64,000 nucleotides of DNA from JALORV01 sp035498175 (GTDB lineage Bacteria; Pseudomonadota; Gammaproteobacteria; Burkholderiales; Burkholderiaceae_F). Position numbers and translations under genes: made by a program. Shown in pieces: positions 9,842-19,063 of the stretch. Location of the stretch: NCBI GenBank assembly GCA_035498175.1, contig DATKAJ010000046.1, forward strand, positions 1 through 64,000. Direction: 5' to 3'. Below the pieces are notes generated by a model. It was given only the letters and a program-made list of their open reading frames with translations. It did no database searches and was not told the DNA's origin. Positions within the stretch are counted from its first letter, which is position 1. Each line of letters begins with the position of its first letter.

Positions 9842-11914
9842 ATGAACCGCCGCCTCTTTGTCACGACCGCCCTGCCGTACGCCAACGGACCACTGCACGT
9901 CGGCCACATCATGGAGTACATCCAGGCCGACATCTGGGTGCGTTTCCAGCGCATGCGCGGAAACGCGGTGCATTTCGTCGGTGCCGAGGACGCGCACGGC
10001 GCGCCGATCATGATCGCCGCCGAGCGGGCCGGGAAGACGCCGCACCAGTTCATCGACGACATGCGGGCGACCCGCCCGCGTTACCTCGACGGGTTCCTGA
10101 TCAGCTTCGATCACTGGCATTCGACCGACTCGCCGGAGAACGTCGAGCTCTCGCAGTCGATCTACCGCGCGCTGAAGCAGGAAGGCCTGGTCGACACGCG
10201 CACGATCGAGCAGTTCTACGACCCGGTGAAGGGCATGTTCCTCCCGGACCGCTACATCAAGGGGATCTGCCCGAAGTGCGGCGCGAAGGATCAGTACGGC
10301 GACAGCTGCGAGGTGTGCGGTTCGACCTACGCGCCGACTGACCTGATCGATCCGTATTCGGTGCTCTCCGGTGCGCGGCCCGAGCTCCGCACTTCGGAGC
10401 ATCGCTTCTTCCGCCTGTCGGATCCGCGCTGCGTCAATTTCCTGCGCGCCTGGACTGCCGGGCGCAATCGCCGCGGTGAGCTGCACCTGCAGCCCGAAGT
10501 CTTCTTGAAGACCCAGGAGTGGCTGGGCCCGGACGGCAAGGGACTGGCCGACTGGGACATCTCACGCGATGCGCCCTACTTCGGCATTCCGATTCCCGAT
10601 GCGCCTGGAAAATTCTTCTACGTCTGGCTCGATGCGCCGATCGGATACCTCGCGTCGCTGAAGGCGTACTTCGAGGCCGGCAAGGCGAAAGCCAACGGCG
10701 AGTCGCGCAGCTTCGAGGCCTTCGTGACCGCCGACGACGTCGAGCAGATCCACTTCATCGGCAAGGACATCATCTATCACCACACGCTGTTCTGGCCGGC
10801 GATGCTGCGCTTCTCGGGCCGCAGGGCACCGGACAACATCTACGTGCACGGCTGGATCACCGTCAGCGGCGAAAAGATGAGCAAGAGCCGCGGCACCGGC
10901 ATCGATCCGCTGCGCTACCTGGAACTCGGCATGAACGCCGAGTGGTTCCGCTACTACGTTGCGGCGAAACTCAACGGCCGCGTGGAGGACGTCGACTTCA
11001 ATCCGGACGACTTCGTGCAGCGGGTCAACAGCGACCTGATCGGCAAGTACGTCAACATCGCAAGCCGCGCGGCGAGCTTCCTGAACCGCAGCTTCGAGGG
11101 TCGATTGTCGCCGGCCACGAAGGAAGGCGGCAGTCTCGCGGCCGCTCTCGCGTCGAGCGAGGACATCGCGACGTTCCTCGAGCAGCGCGAATTCGGCAAG
11201 GCGCTGCGCGAGGTCATGCGCCTCGCGGACTTTGCGAACGAGCATTTCGACCGCATGAAGCCGTGGGAACTGGCGAAGGATCCAGCCAGCCGCGAACTGC
11301 TGCAGAGTGTCTGCAGCGATGCGATGCGCGCGTTCCGCGTGCTGACGATCTACCTCGCGCCGATCCTGCCCGCGACGGCCGAGCGGGTCGCGCGCGAACT
11401 GTTCGGCATGCCTCGCGCCTTCCAATGGTCCGACCTGGCGGGTTCGCCGGAGCGCCTTGCGCCGTACAAGCACCTGATGACACGTGTGGAAACGAAGCGG
11501 ATCGACGCCCTGTTCGAGCCACCCGTCGAACCCGAAGCGCAGAAGCCGCTGCCCGGAGGCGCCGCGATCGCCGACACGATCACGATCGATGACTTCGCCA
11601 AGATCGACTTTCGCATTGCGAAGATCTTGGCCGCGACGCACGTCGACGGCAGCGACAAGCTGCTGAAGCTGACGCTCGACGCGGGGGAAGGGCGCGAGCG
11701 GACCGTCCTGTCGGGCATCAAGTCGGCCTACAAGCCCGAGGACCTCGTCGGGCGGTTGACGGTGCTGGTGGCGAACCTGGCGCCGCGCAAGATGAAGTTC
11801 GGCGTCAGCGAGGGGATGGTGCTGGCTGCCAGCCACGCGGACGAGAAGTCCAACCCGGGCATCTTCCTGCTCGATCCGGACGCGGGCGCCCAGCCCGGCA
11901 TGCGCGTCAAATAG
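9842..11914 (+). CDS. metG: Methionyl-tRNA synthetase
   Basis: A 690-residue class Ia synthetase that charges tRNA-Met. Visible are the HIGH-type motif in PYANGPLHVGHIMEY near the N-terminus, a zinc-binding knuckle CPKCG...CEVCG (about residues 142-160), the KMSKS loop in GEKMSKSRGTG (about 341-350) and the anticodon-binding helical domain. A C-terminal tRNA-binding (OB-fold) domain starts at about residue 585 (IDFRIAKIL) and makes this the long, dimeric form of the enzyme. ATG at 9842 directly precedes NRRLFVTTALPYANG, as in the family. Confidence 0.97.
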   Translation: MNRRLFVTTALPYANGPLHVGHIMEYIQADIWVRFQRMRGNAVHFVGAEDAHGAPIMIAAERAGKTPHQFIDDMRATRPRYLDGFLISFDHWHSTDSPENVELSQSIYRALKQEGLVDTRTIEQFYDPVKGMFLPDRYIKGICPKCGAKDQYGDSCEVCGSTYAPTDLIDPYSVLSGARPELRTSEHRFFRLSDPRCVNFLRAWTAGRNRRGELHLQPEVFLKTQEWLGPDGKGLADWDISRDAPYFGIPIPDAPGKFFYVWLDAPIGYLASLKAYFEAGKAKANGESRSFEAFVTADDVEQIHFIGKDIIYHHTLFWPAMLRFSGRRAPDNIYVHGWITVSGEKMSKSRGTGIDPLRYLELGMNAEWFRYYVAAKLNGRVEDVDFNPDDFVQRVNSDLIGKYVNIASRAASFLNRSFEGRLSPATKEGGSLAAALASSEDIATFLEQREFGKALREVMRLADFANEHFDRMKPWELAKDPASRELLQSVCSDAMRAFRVLTIYLAPILPATAERVARELFGMPRAFQWSDLAGSPERLAPYKHLMTRVETKRIDALFEPPVEPEAQKPLPGGAAIADTITIDDFAKIDFRIAKILAATHVDGSDKLLKLTLDAGEGRERTVLSGIKSAYKPEDLVGRLTVLVANLAPRKMKFGVSEGMVLAASHADEKSNPGIFLLDPDAGAQPGMRVK

Positions 11915-11927
11915 CACGTTCCGCTCT

Positions 11928-11959
11928 GCGACCGGGGTCCGCCGCCGCGTCCCGGTCGC
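11928..11959 (+). terminator. Hairpin after metG
   Basis: GCGACCGGG and CCCGGTCGC form a perfect 9-bp stem around a 14-nt loop, starting 13 bp after the metG stop. No T-run follows. It separates metG from the downstream operon and probably ends or stabilises the metG transcript. Confidence 0.5.
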
Positions 11960-11967
11960 ACCTCCCG

Positions 11968-11981
11968 TTGACACGGATCAA
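11968..11981. promoter_or_regulatory. FNR/ANR-type operator upstream of the hyf-like operon
   Basis: TTGAC-ACGG-ATCAA matches the FNR/ANR half-site consensus TTGAT-N4-ATCAA at nine of ten positions. Its centre is about 93 bp before the ribbon-helix-helix start codon. TATGAT at 12036-12041 is a possible -10 element downstream. If functional, it would tie the operon to low oxygen or to another FNR/CRP-family signal. This is read from one site only. Confidence 0.5.
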
Positions 11982-12067
11982 GCGCCGACGGCGCAGGGCT
12001 TTCCATGGTCTGTCAATGTGCGCATTCTATTAACATATGATGTGAATTCGATCTGAATGTCGAGACG

Positions 12068-12283
12068 ATGTCCGCCAAGACCGAGTCCAAGACTGCCCGT
12101 CTGACCCTGCTGCTCGACCCGCGCAAGAAGGCGATGTTCGAGGAGATCTGCGCGGCGCAGGACCTGACACCGTCCCAGGTCGTGCGGCAGCTGATCCGCG
12201 AATACATCATCAAGAACGCCGGCGACCGGCCGCTGCCCGCCTGGCTGCTGACGGCCTCGCGCGGAAAGTCGTCCTCGCGATGA
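12068..12283 (+). CDS. Ribbon-helix-helix (CopG/Arc-type) DNA-binding protein
   Basis: A 71-residue protein with the ribbon-helix-helix pattern: a strand rich in alternating residues (TARLTLLLDP), helix KKAMFEEICAAQ, turn, then helix TPSQVVRQLIREYI. Members bind DNA as dimers and usually repress their own operon. Its stop codon overlaps the hyfB start (ATGA), so it is the first gene of the hyf-like operon and probably its regulator. The C-terminal tail (PLPAWLLTASRGK) has no known match that I recognise. Confidence 0.75.
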   Translation: MSAKTESKTARLTLLLDPRKKAMFEEICAAQDLTPSQVVRQLIREYIIKNAGDRPLPAWLLTASRGKSSSR

Positions 12284-14298
12284 CTGCTCTGGCCGACTGG
12301 CTCGCCATCGACTGGCTGCTGGCGGCCATCGCCATGTGGATCGCGATCGGCGCGCTCGGCGTGCTCCGGCCGCACAACTTCTACATCGTCGCGCGCGTGC
12401 TGTTCCCGTTGGGCGCACTCGTGGCGCTGCTGCTCGCCGCGGCGGCATTCGCCGGAGTATTTGCCGGCCCCGAATCTGCGGTGCTCCCGCTGGGACTGCC
12501 AGGCCTGCCGTTCCACCTGCGGCTCGACGCGCTGTCAGCATTTTTCCTGCTGCTGCTCGGCGCGGCCAGCGCGGGCGTATCGGCATTCGCCGCGGGCTAT
12601 TTCCGCCAGGGCGAGGGCACGCCGCCGGGCCTGCTGTGCCTGCTGTACCACGTGTTCCTCGCGAGCATGGCGCTGGTGCTGCTGGCCGACGACGCGTACG
12701 CCTTCATGGTCATGTGGGAGACGATGGCGCTGTCTTCGTTCTTCCTGGTCACGGCCAACCACGTGATCCCGGAGATTCGCCGGGCCGGGTTTCTCTACCT
12801 GCTTGTCGCGCACATCGGTGCACTGACGATCCTGCTGTGCTTCGGCGTACTTCAGGCCAATACCGGCGACTACACCTTTGCCAACATGCGTGCGCAACAG
12901 CTGACGCCGTTCTGGGCGTCGGTCGCGTTTCTGCTCGCGTTCTTCGGGTTCGGCGCCAAGGCAGGCGTCCTGCCGCTGCACATCTGGCTGCCCGAGGCGC
13001 ACCCGGCAGCGCCGTCGCCCGTGTCGGCGCTGATGAGCGGCGTGATGCTGAAGACCGCGGTTTACGGCCTGCTGCGCGTGAGCTTCGAGATCCTGCAGAC
13101 ACAGCTCTGGTGGTGGGGCGTGCTGGCGCTCGTGGTCGGACTCGTCACTGCCCTTTTCGGCGTGGTGTTCGCCGCGATCCAGACCGACATGAAGCGCCTG
13201 CTCGCGTACTCGTCGATCGAGAACATCGGCCTGATCATCGTCGGCATCGGGCTCGCGCTGCTCTTCGTCGGCTATGGCATGGCACCGATGGCCGCGCTGG
13301 CTCTGACCGCGGTCCTGTTCCACGCATTGAATCACGCATTCTTCAAGAGCCTGCTGTTTGTCGGCACCGGAGCAGTGCTGCACGCGACCGGCGAGCGCAA
13401 CCTCGGCAAACTCGGCGGCCTGCTGCGCTTCATGCCATGGGTCGGCTGGCTGGCGCTGGTCGGTGCGCTGGCGGCGGCCGGACTGCCGCCGCTGAACGGA
13501 TTCGTTTCCGAGTGGCTGCTGCTGCAGAGTTTTCTCTTCACGCTGGGTCTGAAGAGCACCTTTGTCAACAACCTTGTGCCTGTCGTTGCAGCCGGAATCG
13601 CGCTGGTGGCGGCCCTCGGCGGCTACGTCATGGTGAAGTTCTTCGGCGTGATCTTCCTCGGTCAGCCACGCGAGCCCCGGCTCGCCGCCTCGCACGATGC
13701 GGCAACGTGGGAGCGCGTCGGACTCGTCTGGCTCGGCGCCGGCTGCGTGCTGCTCGGGCTGCTGCCCGCGCAGGTGATCGCGGTACTCGATCCAGTAACG
13801 CGCGTGCTCGTCGGCGACGGCATCGGCCCGCAGGTCGCGGCCAATGGCTGGCTGTTGCTCGCCCCGGTGTCGCCCGAGCGGGCCACCTACAGTCCGCTGC
13901 TGTTCCTGCTGATGCTCGCGCTGTGCTTCGCGCTCGCGTTCGTGCTCGTGCGCAAGCTCTACCACGGGCGGCTGCGACGTGCCGCGCCGTGGGACTGCGG
14001 CTACCCGCTGCTCAACGCGCGCATGCAGGACACGGCCGAAGGTTTCGGCCAGCCGATCCGTCAGGTGTTCGAGCCATTCTTCCGGATCGAACGCCATTTG
14101 CCGAGTCCATTCGACACGCAGCCCACTTACCGGCTGGTCGCCAGCGACCACTTCTGGAACTGGTTGTATCTCCCGGTCGCGCGCGGCATCGAAGCCATAT
14201 CGCGCGTCGTCGGCATGCTGCAGCAAGGCCGCATCGCAACCTACCTGATGTACAGCTTCGTGACACTGCTCGTCATGCTGGTGCTGGTGTTCCGATGA
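12280..14298 (+). CDS. hyfB: Hydrogenase-4-type membrane subunit B (NuoL/MrpA family)
   Basis: A 672-residue polytopic protein, the same length as E. coli HyfB, with about 16 membrane segments. It belongs to the proton/sodium antiporter-like family shared with complex I NuoL. The core motif HIWLPEAHPAAPSPVSALMSG with VMLKTAVYG, and the later MKRLLAYSSIENIG, carry the conserved Lys, His and Glu of the ion path. The C-terminus (WDCGYPLLNARMQDTAEGFGQPIR) is characteristic of HyfB/HycC. It should form one of two antiporter-like modules of the membrane arm encoded by this operon. Confidence 0.92.
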   Translation: MTALADWLAIDWLLAAIAMWIAIGALGVLRPHNFYIVARVLFPLGALVALLLAAAAFAGVFAGPESAVLPLGLPGLPFHLRLDALSAFFLLLLGAASAGVSAFAAGYFRQGEGTPPGLLCLLYHVFLASMALVLLADDAYAFMVMWETMALSSFFLVTANHVIPEIRRAGFLYLLVAHIGALTILLCFGVLQANTGDYTFANMRAQQLTPFWASVAFLLAFFGFGAKAGVLPLHIWLPEAHPAAPSPVSALMSGVMLKTAVYGLLRVSFEILQTQLWWWGVLALVVGLVTALFGVVFAAIQTDMKRLLAYSSIENIGLIIVGIGLALLFVGYGMAPMAALALTAVLFHALNHAFFKSLLFVGTGAVLHATGERNLGKLGGLLRFMPWVGWLALVGALAAAGLPPLNGFVSEWLLLQSFLFTLGLKSTFVNNLVPVVAAGIALVAALGGYVMVKFFGVIFLGQPREPRLAASHDAATWERVGLVWLGAGCVLLGLLPAQVIAVLDPVTRVLVGDGIGPQVAANGWLLLAPVSPERATYSPLLFLLMLALCFALAFVLVRKLYHGRLRRAAPWDCGYPLLNARMQDTAEGFGQPIRQVFEPFFRIERHLPSPFDTQPTYRLVASDHFWNWLYLPVARGIEAISRVVGMLQQGRIATYLMYSFVTLLVMLVLVFR

Positions 14299-15242
14299 AC
14301 TGGTACGGACTGACTGCACAGCTGCTCGCGATCCTGGTCGCCGTCCTCGGCGCGCCGCTGCTGACCGGCTGGATCAACATGTGCCGGGCGTGGCTGCAGA
14401 ACAAGAGCGCGCCGCCGCTGTTGCTGCCGTATCACACACTGCACAAGCTCTTCTGGAAGGAATCGGTCGTCGCCCAAAGCGCGAGCCCGCTGTTCCGCTT
14501 CGCACCCTACATCGTCTTCGGCGCGATGGTGCTCGCCTGCGGCATCGTGCCGACGCTGTCGACCGATCTGCCGCTCGCTTCGGCTGCCGACGCGATCGCA
14601 CTGGTCGGCGTGTTCGCGCTGGCACGCGCCTTCATCGCGCTGGCCGCCATGGACGTCGGCACCGCCTTCGGCACGCTCGGCGCGCGGCGCGAGATGCTGA
14701 TCGGTTTCCTCGCCGAGCCGGCGCTGCTGATGGTGCTGTTCACCGCCGCGTTCCTGACCGGGTCGACGTCTCTCGCCAACATCGTCGAGACGATCGGCGA
14801 TCAGGACTTCGCGATCTATCCGAGCCTCGCCGTCGCCGGCGTGGCGTTCACGATGGTCTCGCTGGCGGAGAACGCCCGAGTCCCCGTCGACAATCCGGCG
14901 ACGCACCTCGAGCTGACGATGATCCACGAGGCGCTGATCCTCGAATACTCGGGACGCCACCTTGCGCTGCTCGAATGGGCGGCCAGCCTGAAGTTGTTCG
15001 CCTACTCCTGCATCGGCGTGGCGATCTTCTTCCCGTGGGGCATCGCGCGGGTCAACGAACCCATCGGCATGCTGCTGGCCGCGCCGGTGCTGGTCGGCAA
15101 GCTCGCGCTCGGCGGAGCCATCCTGGCGCTGATCGAGTCGGCATCGGCCAAGATGCGAATCTTCCGCGTACCCGAATTCCTTGCGAGCGCCTTTTTGCTC
15201 GCCGTGATCGGCATCCTCGTGCACTTCCTGCTCGGAGCCTGA
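14295..15242 (+). CDS. hyfC: Hydrogenase-4-type membrane subunit C (NuoH family)
   Basis: A 315-residue membrane protein with about eight segments, the same length as E. coli HyfC. It is the NuoH-like subunit that joins the membrane arm to the peripheral arm. The conserved loop AENARVPVDNPATHLELTMIHEA, with acidic residues that line the quinone or coupling cavity, is intact. The start overlaps the hyfB stop (ATGA), and hyfE starts on the last base of its stop, so the genes are translationally coupled. Confidence 0.93.
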   Translation: MNWYGLTAQLLAILVAVLGAPLLTGWINMCRAWLQNKSAPPLLLPYHTLHKLFWKESVVAQSASPLFRFAPYIVFGAMVLACGIVPTLSTDLPLASAADAIALVGVFALARAFIALAAMDVGTAFGTLGARREMLIGFLAEPALLMVLFTAAFLTGSTSLANIVETIGDQDFAIYPSLAVAGVAFTMVSLAENARVPVDNPATHLELTMIHEALILEYSGRHLALLEWAASLKLFAYSCIGVAIFFPWGIARVNEPIGMLLAAPVLVGKLALGGAILALIESASAKMRIFRVPEFLASAFLLAVIGILVHFLLGA

Positions 15243-15901
15243 TGCCTAACCTCGCCACACAATTGGTCAACCTGTTCGCGGCGATCCTGCTGCTGCTGTC
15301 GTTCGGGCTGCTGGCGCAGCGACGCGTGCTGTCGCTGATCCATCTGTTCACGCTGCAGGGGCTGGCGCTGGCGGCATCGACGACGGTCATGGCGCATTTC
15401 ACCGGGCAGCCCCACCTGTACTGGTCGGCGGCGATCACCTTCGCACTGAAGGTCATCCTGATGCCGTGGCTGCTGCACCGGATGATCGAGCGCCTCAACG
15501 TCCGCTGGGACGTCGAGACACTGATCAACATCCCCACGACGATGCTGCTTGGCATCGTGCTGGTGATCTTCGCGTTCAACCTCGCGCAGCCGATCTCCGG
15601 CCTGTCGCAGTCGGTGGCACGCGGCACGCTCGGCATCGCGCTCGCCTGCGTGCTGTTGTCCTTTCTGATGATGATCACGCGGACCAAGGCGATTCCCCAG
15701 GTCATTGGCTTCCTCGCCATGGAGAACGCGCTGTTCTTTGCGGCGACCAGCGCGACCTACGGCATGCCGATGGTGGTCGAGCTCGGCATCGCGCTCGACG
15801 TGCTGGTCGCGCTGATCATCCTCGGCGTGTTCATGTTCCAGATCCGCGAGCAGTTCGACAGCCTGGACATCCGGCATCTCGAGCGGCTGAAGGAGGAATG
15901 A
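15242..15901 (+). CDS. hyfE: Hydrogenase-4-type membrane subunit E (NuoK-like)
   Basis: A 219-residue protein with about six or seven membrane segments. Its second half matches the NuoK/MrpC fold: LGIVLVIFAFNLAQP, then KAIPQVIGFLAMENALFFAATS and ELGIALDVLVALIILGVFMFQI. E. coli HyfE is of nearly the same size. It is thought to sit between the HyfC subunit and the antiporter-like subunits. The gene starts on the last base of the hyfC stop; a 157-bp repeat-bearing spacer follows before hyfF. Confidence 0.9.
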   Translation: MPNLATQLVNLFAAILLLLSFGLLAQRRVLSLIHLFTLQGLALAASTTVMAHFTGQPHLYWSAAITFALKVILMPWLLHRMIERLNVRWDVETLINIPTTMLLGIVLVIFAFNLAQPISGLSQSVARGTLGIALACVLLSFLMMITRTKAIPQVIGFLAMENALFFAATSATYGMPMVVELGIALDVLVALIILGVFMFQIREQFDSLDIRHLERLKEE

Positions 15902-16058
15902 GCAATGAGCCCTCCGCGCGGCCGCTCCGAGGAAGGGCTCGCTCCCGCCCGGCGGGACGGCGCGTCAGCGCCAAGGGTGCACCAATGAGCGCCGCCCGGC
16001 CGCGCCAAAGGCGCTCGCGTCCCCCTCGGCGGGACCGCCCGCAGGGCGAGGGAGCGGC
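15902..16058. repeat. Imperfect tandem repeat in the hyfE-hyfF spacer
   Basis: Two units of about 80 bp can be lined up. Each begins CAATGAGC, then has a GC-rich stretch ending CGGCCGC, a CGCT block and finally CGGCGGGAC; unit starts are near 15903 and 15984. The rest of the operon is tightly overlapped, so this is the only real gap. Nothing in it looks coding. It resembles a GC-rich intergenic repeat rather than an independent gene. Confidence 0.5.
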
Positions 16059-17516
16059 ATGATTGCGCTGCTTGCCGTCCTCGCACTTCCGCTCACCGGT
16101 GCCGCCGTGCTGGGCCTCGTTGGCCAGCGCGAGCGGGCGCCCGAGGTCAACGTCGCGTTCAGCCTGGCGACCTTTCTGGCTGCGGCGGTCCTGACCGCCC
16201 AGATCATTGCCGATGGACCAATCCTCGTGATGCACGAGCAGTTCTTCGTCGACTCGCTCAACGTATTCCTGGTGGCGCTGACCGCGCTGGTCGCGTTCAC
16301 GACGGCGCTGTTCGCGCGCCCGTACATGCGCATCGAGCGCGACCACGGGAAGATGACTCCGCCGCGCATGCGGCTGTTCCACAGCATGTACCAGCTGTTC
16401 TCGTTCACGATGCTGCTGGCTCTGACCACCAACAACATGGGGCTGCTGTGGGTCGCGCTCGAGGCCGCCACGCTCGCCACGGTGCTGCTGGTCGCCGTCT
16501 ACCGCACGCCGGCGAGCCTGGAAGCGGCGTGGAAGTACTTCATCCTGTGCGGCGTCGGCATCGCGCAGGCGCTGTTCGGCACCATTCTGCTGTACCTCGC
16601 CTCTGAACGCATCATCGGCGCCGAGGGCAGCGGTCTGCTCTGGACCTACCTGGCCGCTGCCAAGTCGGACCTCGAGCCGACCGTCATCGCCCTCGCCTTC
16701 GTCTTCCTGCTGATCGGCTACGGCACAAAGGTCGGGCTGGCGCCTCTGCACAACTGGCTGCCCGATGCGCACGCCGAGGGGCCGACGCCGATTTCCGCGG
16801 TGCTATCCGGCCTGCTCCTCAATGTTGCGCTCTACGCGGTGCTCCGCTGCAAGGTGCTGGCCGACGGCGCGCTCGGATCGCGCTTCGCCGGCGAACTCAT
16901 GATGGGCTTCGGCCTGCTCTCGGTGGTGCTCGCAGCCTTCTTCATCTCGCGCCAGCGCGACATCAAGCGCATGTTTGCGTATTCGTCGATCGAGCACATG
17001 GGGCTGATGACCTTCGCATTCGGCATGGGCGGGCCGATCGCGAGCTTCGCCGGCCTGCTGCACATGACGGTGCACTCGCTGACGAAGTCGGCGATCTTCT
17101 TCACGGTCGGCCATGCAGCGCAGAAGGCGGGTACGCAGGTGATGGACCAGATTCGCGGCCTGATCCGAGTGAACCCCACGGTCGGCTGGGGGCTGATGAT
17201 CGGCACGCTGGCGATCCTAGGCATGCCGCCGTTCGGCGTGTTCGCGAGCGAGTTCCTGATCCTGACCACCGCGATGCGTGAGTTCCCGTGGACCACGCCG
17301 TTCCTGCTGCTGGCGCTCGGGGTGGCCTTCGCTGCGGTGCTCGCGCGCGTGCAGCCGATGGTGTTCGGCGAGACCACCGCGAAGCGCCTCGCGCATCCGC
17401 CGGCGCTGGTCCCGGTGTTCGTGCACCTCGGTCTCGCCCTGCTGCTGGGCCTGTACATCCCGCAATATCTCCGGGATTGGTACCAGCAGGCCGCGCGACT
17501 GGTCTCGGGCGGATGA
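16059..17516 (+). CDS. hyfF: Hydrogenase-4-type membrane subunit F (NuoN/MrpD-like)
   Basis: A 485-residue antiporter-like membrane protein with about 13-14 segments. It holds the family core GLAPLHNWLPDAHAEGPTPISAVLSGLLL and, later, IKRMFAYSSIEHMGLM with conserved Lys, His and Glu. Together with HyfB it gives the complex two ion-translocating modules, as in hydrogenase-4. E. coli HyfF is about 40 residues longer. The stop overlaps the start of the large-subunit gene (ATGA). Confidence 0.92.
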   Translation: MIALLAVLALPLTGAAVLGLVGQRERAPEVNVAFSLATFLAAAVLTAQIIADGPILVMHEQFFVDSLNVFLVALTALVAFTTALFARPYMRIERDHGKMTPPRMRLFHSMYQLFSFTMLLALTTNNMGLLWVALEAATLATVLLVAVYRTPASLEAAWKYFILCGVGIAQALFGTILLYLASERIIGAEGSGLLWTYLAAAKSDLEPTVIALAFVFLLIGYGTKVGLAPLHNWLPDAHAEGPTPISAVLSGLLLNVALYAVLRCKVLADGALGSRFAGELMMGFGLLSVVLAAFFISRQRDIKRMFAYSSIEHMGLMTFAFGMGGPIASFAGLLHMTVHSLTKSAIFFTVGHAAQKAGTQVMDQIRGLIRVNPTVGWGLMIGTLAILGMPPFGVFASEFLILTTAMREFPWTTPFLLLALGVAFAAVLARVQPMVFGETTAKRLAHPPALVPVFVHLGLALLLGLYIPQYLRDWYQQAARLVSGG

Positions 17517-19063
17517 TGCGCATCGACGAGACCTCTCTCACTTTCGCGCGACGGTCCGGGGCGATGCCGGTCGCGTTCACCGATGTCGACAGTGCGCAAT
17601 GGGTGGCCGTCGCACGCGCCTTCGCACAGGCGGGCCACCACCTCGTCGCACTGTGGGGATCGGATCGTCGCGATCTGGGCGAGGGCTTTGTGGTACAGGC
17701 TGCGTACGCCGCGGACGACGGCCTTGCCTGCGTACGACTGCCCGCGCGTGCCGACCCACCGGAGGTTCCGGACCTTTCCCCGCACTTTCCCGCGGCCAGC
17801 CGCATGCAGCGTGCGGTGTTCGACCTGCTCGGGGTCCGCGCCCGCGGAGCGCAGGACGCGCGCCCCTGGCTACGGCACGGCGCGTGGCCCGCGGACTTCT
17901 TCCCGCTGCGGCGCGACGCCGACGGCGCTCGCGCGTTCGATGTGCAGCAGGAGCACTACCCCTTCGTCACCGTCGGCGGCGACGGGGTGCACGAAATCCC
18001 GGTCGGGCCGATTCACGCCGGCATCATCGAGCCGGGCCACTTCCGCTTCTCGATCGTCGGCGAAAAGGTGCTGCGGCTCGAAGAGCGCCTCGGCTACGTG
18101 CACAAGGGCATAGAGAAGCGCTTCGAAGGCATGCCGCTCGCACAAGGGCATCGGCTCGCCGGCCGCGTCTCCGGCGACTCGACGGTCGCGTATGCCTGGG
18201 CGTATTCGATGGCCGTCGAGGCCGCGACGGGAACCGAGATACCGCCGCGCGCCGCCTGGCTGCGCGCGCTGTTGCTGGAGCGCGAGCGCGTCGCTAATCA
18301 TCTCGGAGACCTCGGCGCGCTCGGCAACGACGCCGCGCTGGCGTTCGGCCTCGCACAATTCTCGCGCCTGCGCGAAGACTGGCTGCGCCTGAACGACGCG
18401 GTGTTCGGCCATCGCCTGCTGATGGACCGGATCGTTCCCGGCGGCACTCTGGGCGACGCGGATCGCGACGCCCTCGAGCGCATCGCCAGACAATGCACGG
18501 AGCTTTCCGCTGAAGTGAACGTCCTGCGCAGCATCTACGACGAGCACGCCGGGCTGCAGGACCGGTTTCAGAGCACAGGCTTCGTCACGCCAGAACTCGC
18601 GGCCCAGCTCGGGCTGTGCGGGCTGGCCGCGCGCGCCAGCGGGCAGGCGCGCGATCTGCGCGTCGACCTGCCCTGCGCGCCATACGACGCGCTGAGCGTG
18701 CGCATCGCGACGCAGGACCGCGGCGATGTCGCGGCGCGCGTCGCAGTCCGCTTCGACGAGCTCGCGGAGTCACTGCGGCTGATCGGTGAGATCGTACGGC
18801 GTATCCCGCCGGGCGAAACGCAGCGCCCGCTGGCGGCGGTCGGCGGCGACGGACGAGGCATCGGCTGGATCGAGGGCTGGCGCGGCGATGTGCTGGTAGC
18901 GATCGAGGCGGACGCCGATGGGCGGGTGCGCCGCTGTCACTGCCATGACCCGTCCTGGCAGAACTGGCCGCTGCTCGAGCACGCGGTGATCGGCAACATC
19001 GTTCCCGACTTCCCACTGATCAACAAGTCGTTCAACCTCAGCTACTCCGGCCAGGACCTCTGA
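17513..19063 (+). CDS. hyfG: Hydrogenase-4 large-subunit homologue lacking NiFe ligands
   Basis: A 516-residue fusion of a NuoC-like N-terminal part (about residues 1-145) and a NuoD/hydrogenase-large-subunit part, as in HyfG/HycE. The fold is clear: FVTVGGDGVHEIPVGPIHAGIIEPGHF, then LGYVHKGIEKRFE. In true NiFe hydrogenases the site is held by RxCGxC and DPCxxC. Here the matching stretches read RVSGDST (218-224) and DPSWQNW (479-485), so all four ligand cysteines are gone. The subunit cannot carry a nickel-iron centre. It is therefore placed with hydrogenase-related complexes whose substrate is unsettled. It overlaps hyfF and touches hyfI. Confidence 0.9.
   Translation: MMRIDETSLTFARRSGAMPVAFTDVDSAQWVAVARAFAQAGHHLVALWGSDRRDLGEGFVVQAAYAADDGLACVRLPARADPPEVPDLSPHFPAASRMQRAVFDLLGVRARGAQDARPWLRHGAWPADFFPLRRDADGARAFDVQQEHYPFVTVGGDGVHEIPVGPIHAGIIEPGHFRFSIVGEKVLRLEERLGYVHKGIEKRFEGMPLAQGHRLAGRVSGDSTVAYAWAYSMAVEAATGTEIPPRAAWLRALLLERERVANHLGDLGALGNDAALAFGLAQFSRLREDWLRLNDAVFGHRLLMDRIVPGGTLGDADRDALERIARQCTELSAEVNVLRSIYDEHAGLQDRFQSTGFVTPELAAQLGLCGLAARASGQARDLRVDLPCAPYDALSVRIATQDRGDVAARVAVRFDELAESLRLIGEIVRRIPPGETQRPLAAVGGDGRGIGWIEGWRGDVLVAIEADADGRVRRCHCHDPSWQNWPLLEHAVIGNIVPDFPLINKSFNLSYSGQDL

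Noticed and set aside
12535..14319. A 594-codon frame antisense to hyfB
   Set aside because: Same reason: a Gln/His/Arg-rich shadow with no recognisable domain.
12336..15242. A 968-codon open frame on the + strand across hyfB and hyfC
   Set aside because: For most of its length it is an out-of-frame shadow of hyfB, rich in Arg and Ala; only its end coincides with hyfC, which has its own start.
15904..16062. A small gene in the hyfE-hyfF spacer starting ATGAGC
   Set aside because: The product would be an Arg/Pro-rich peptide without conservation signs; the DNA is explained by the imperfect repeat.
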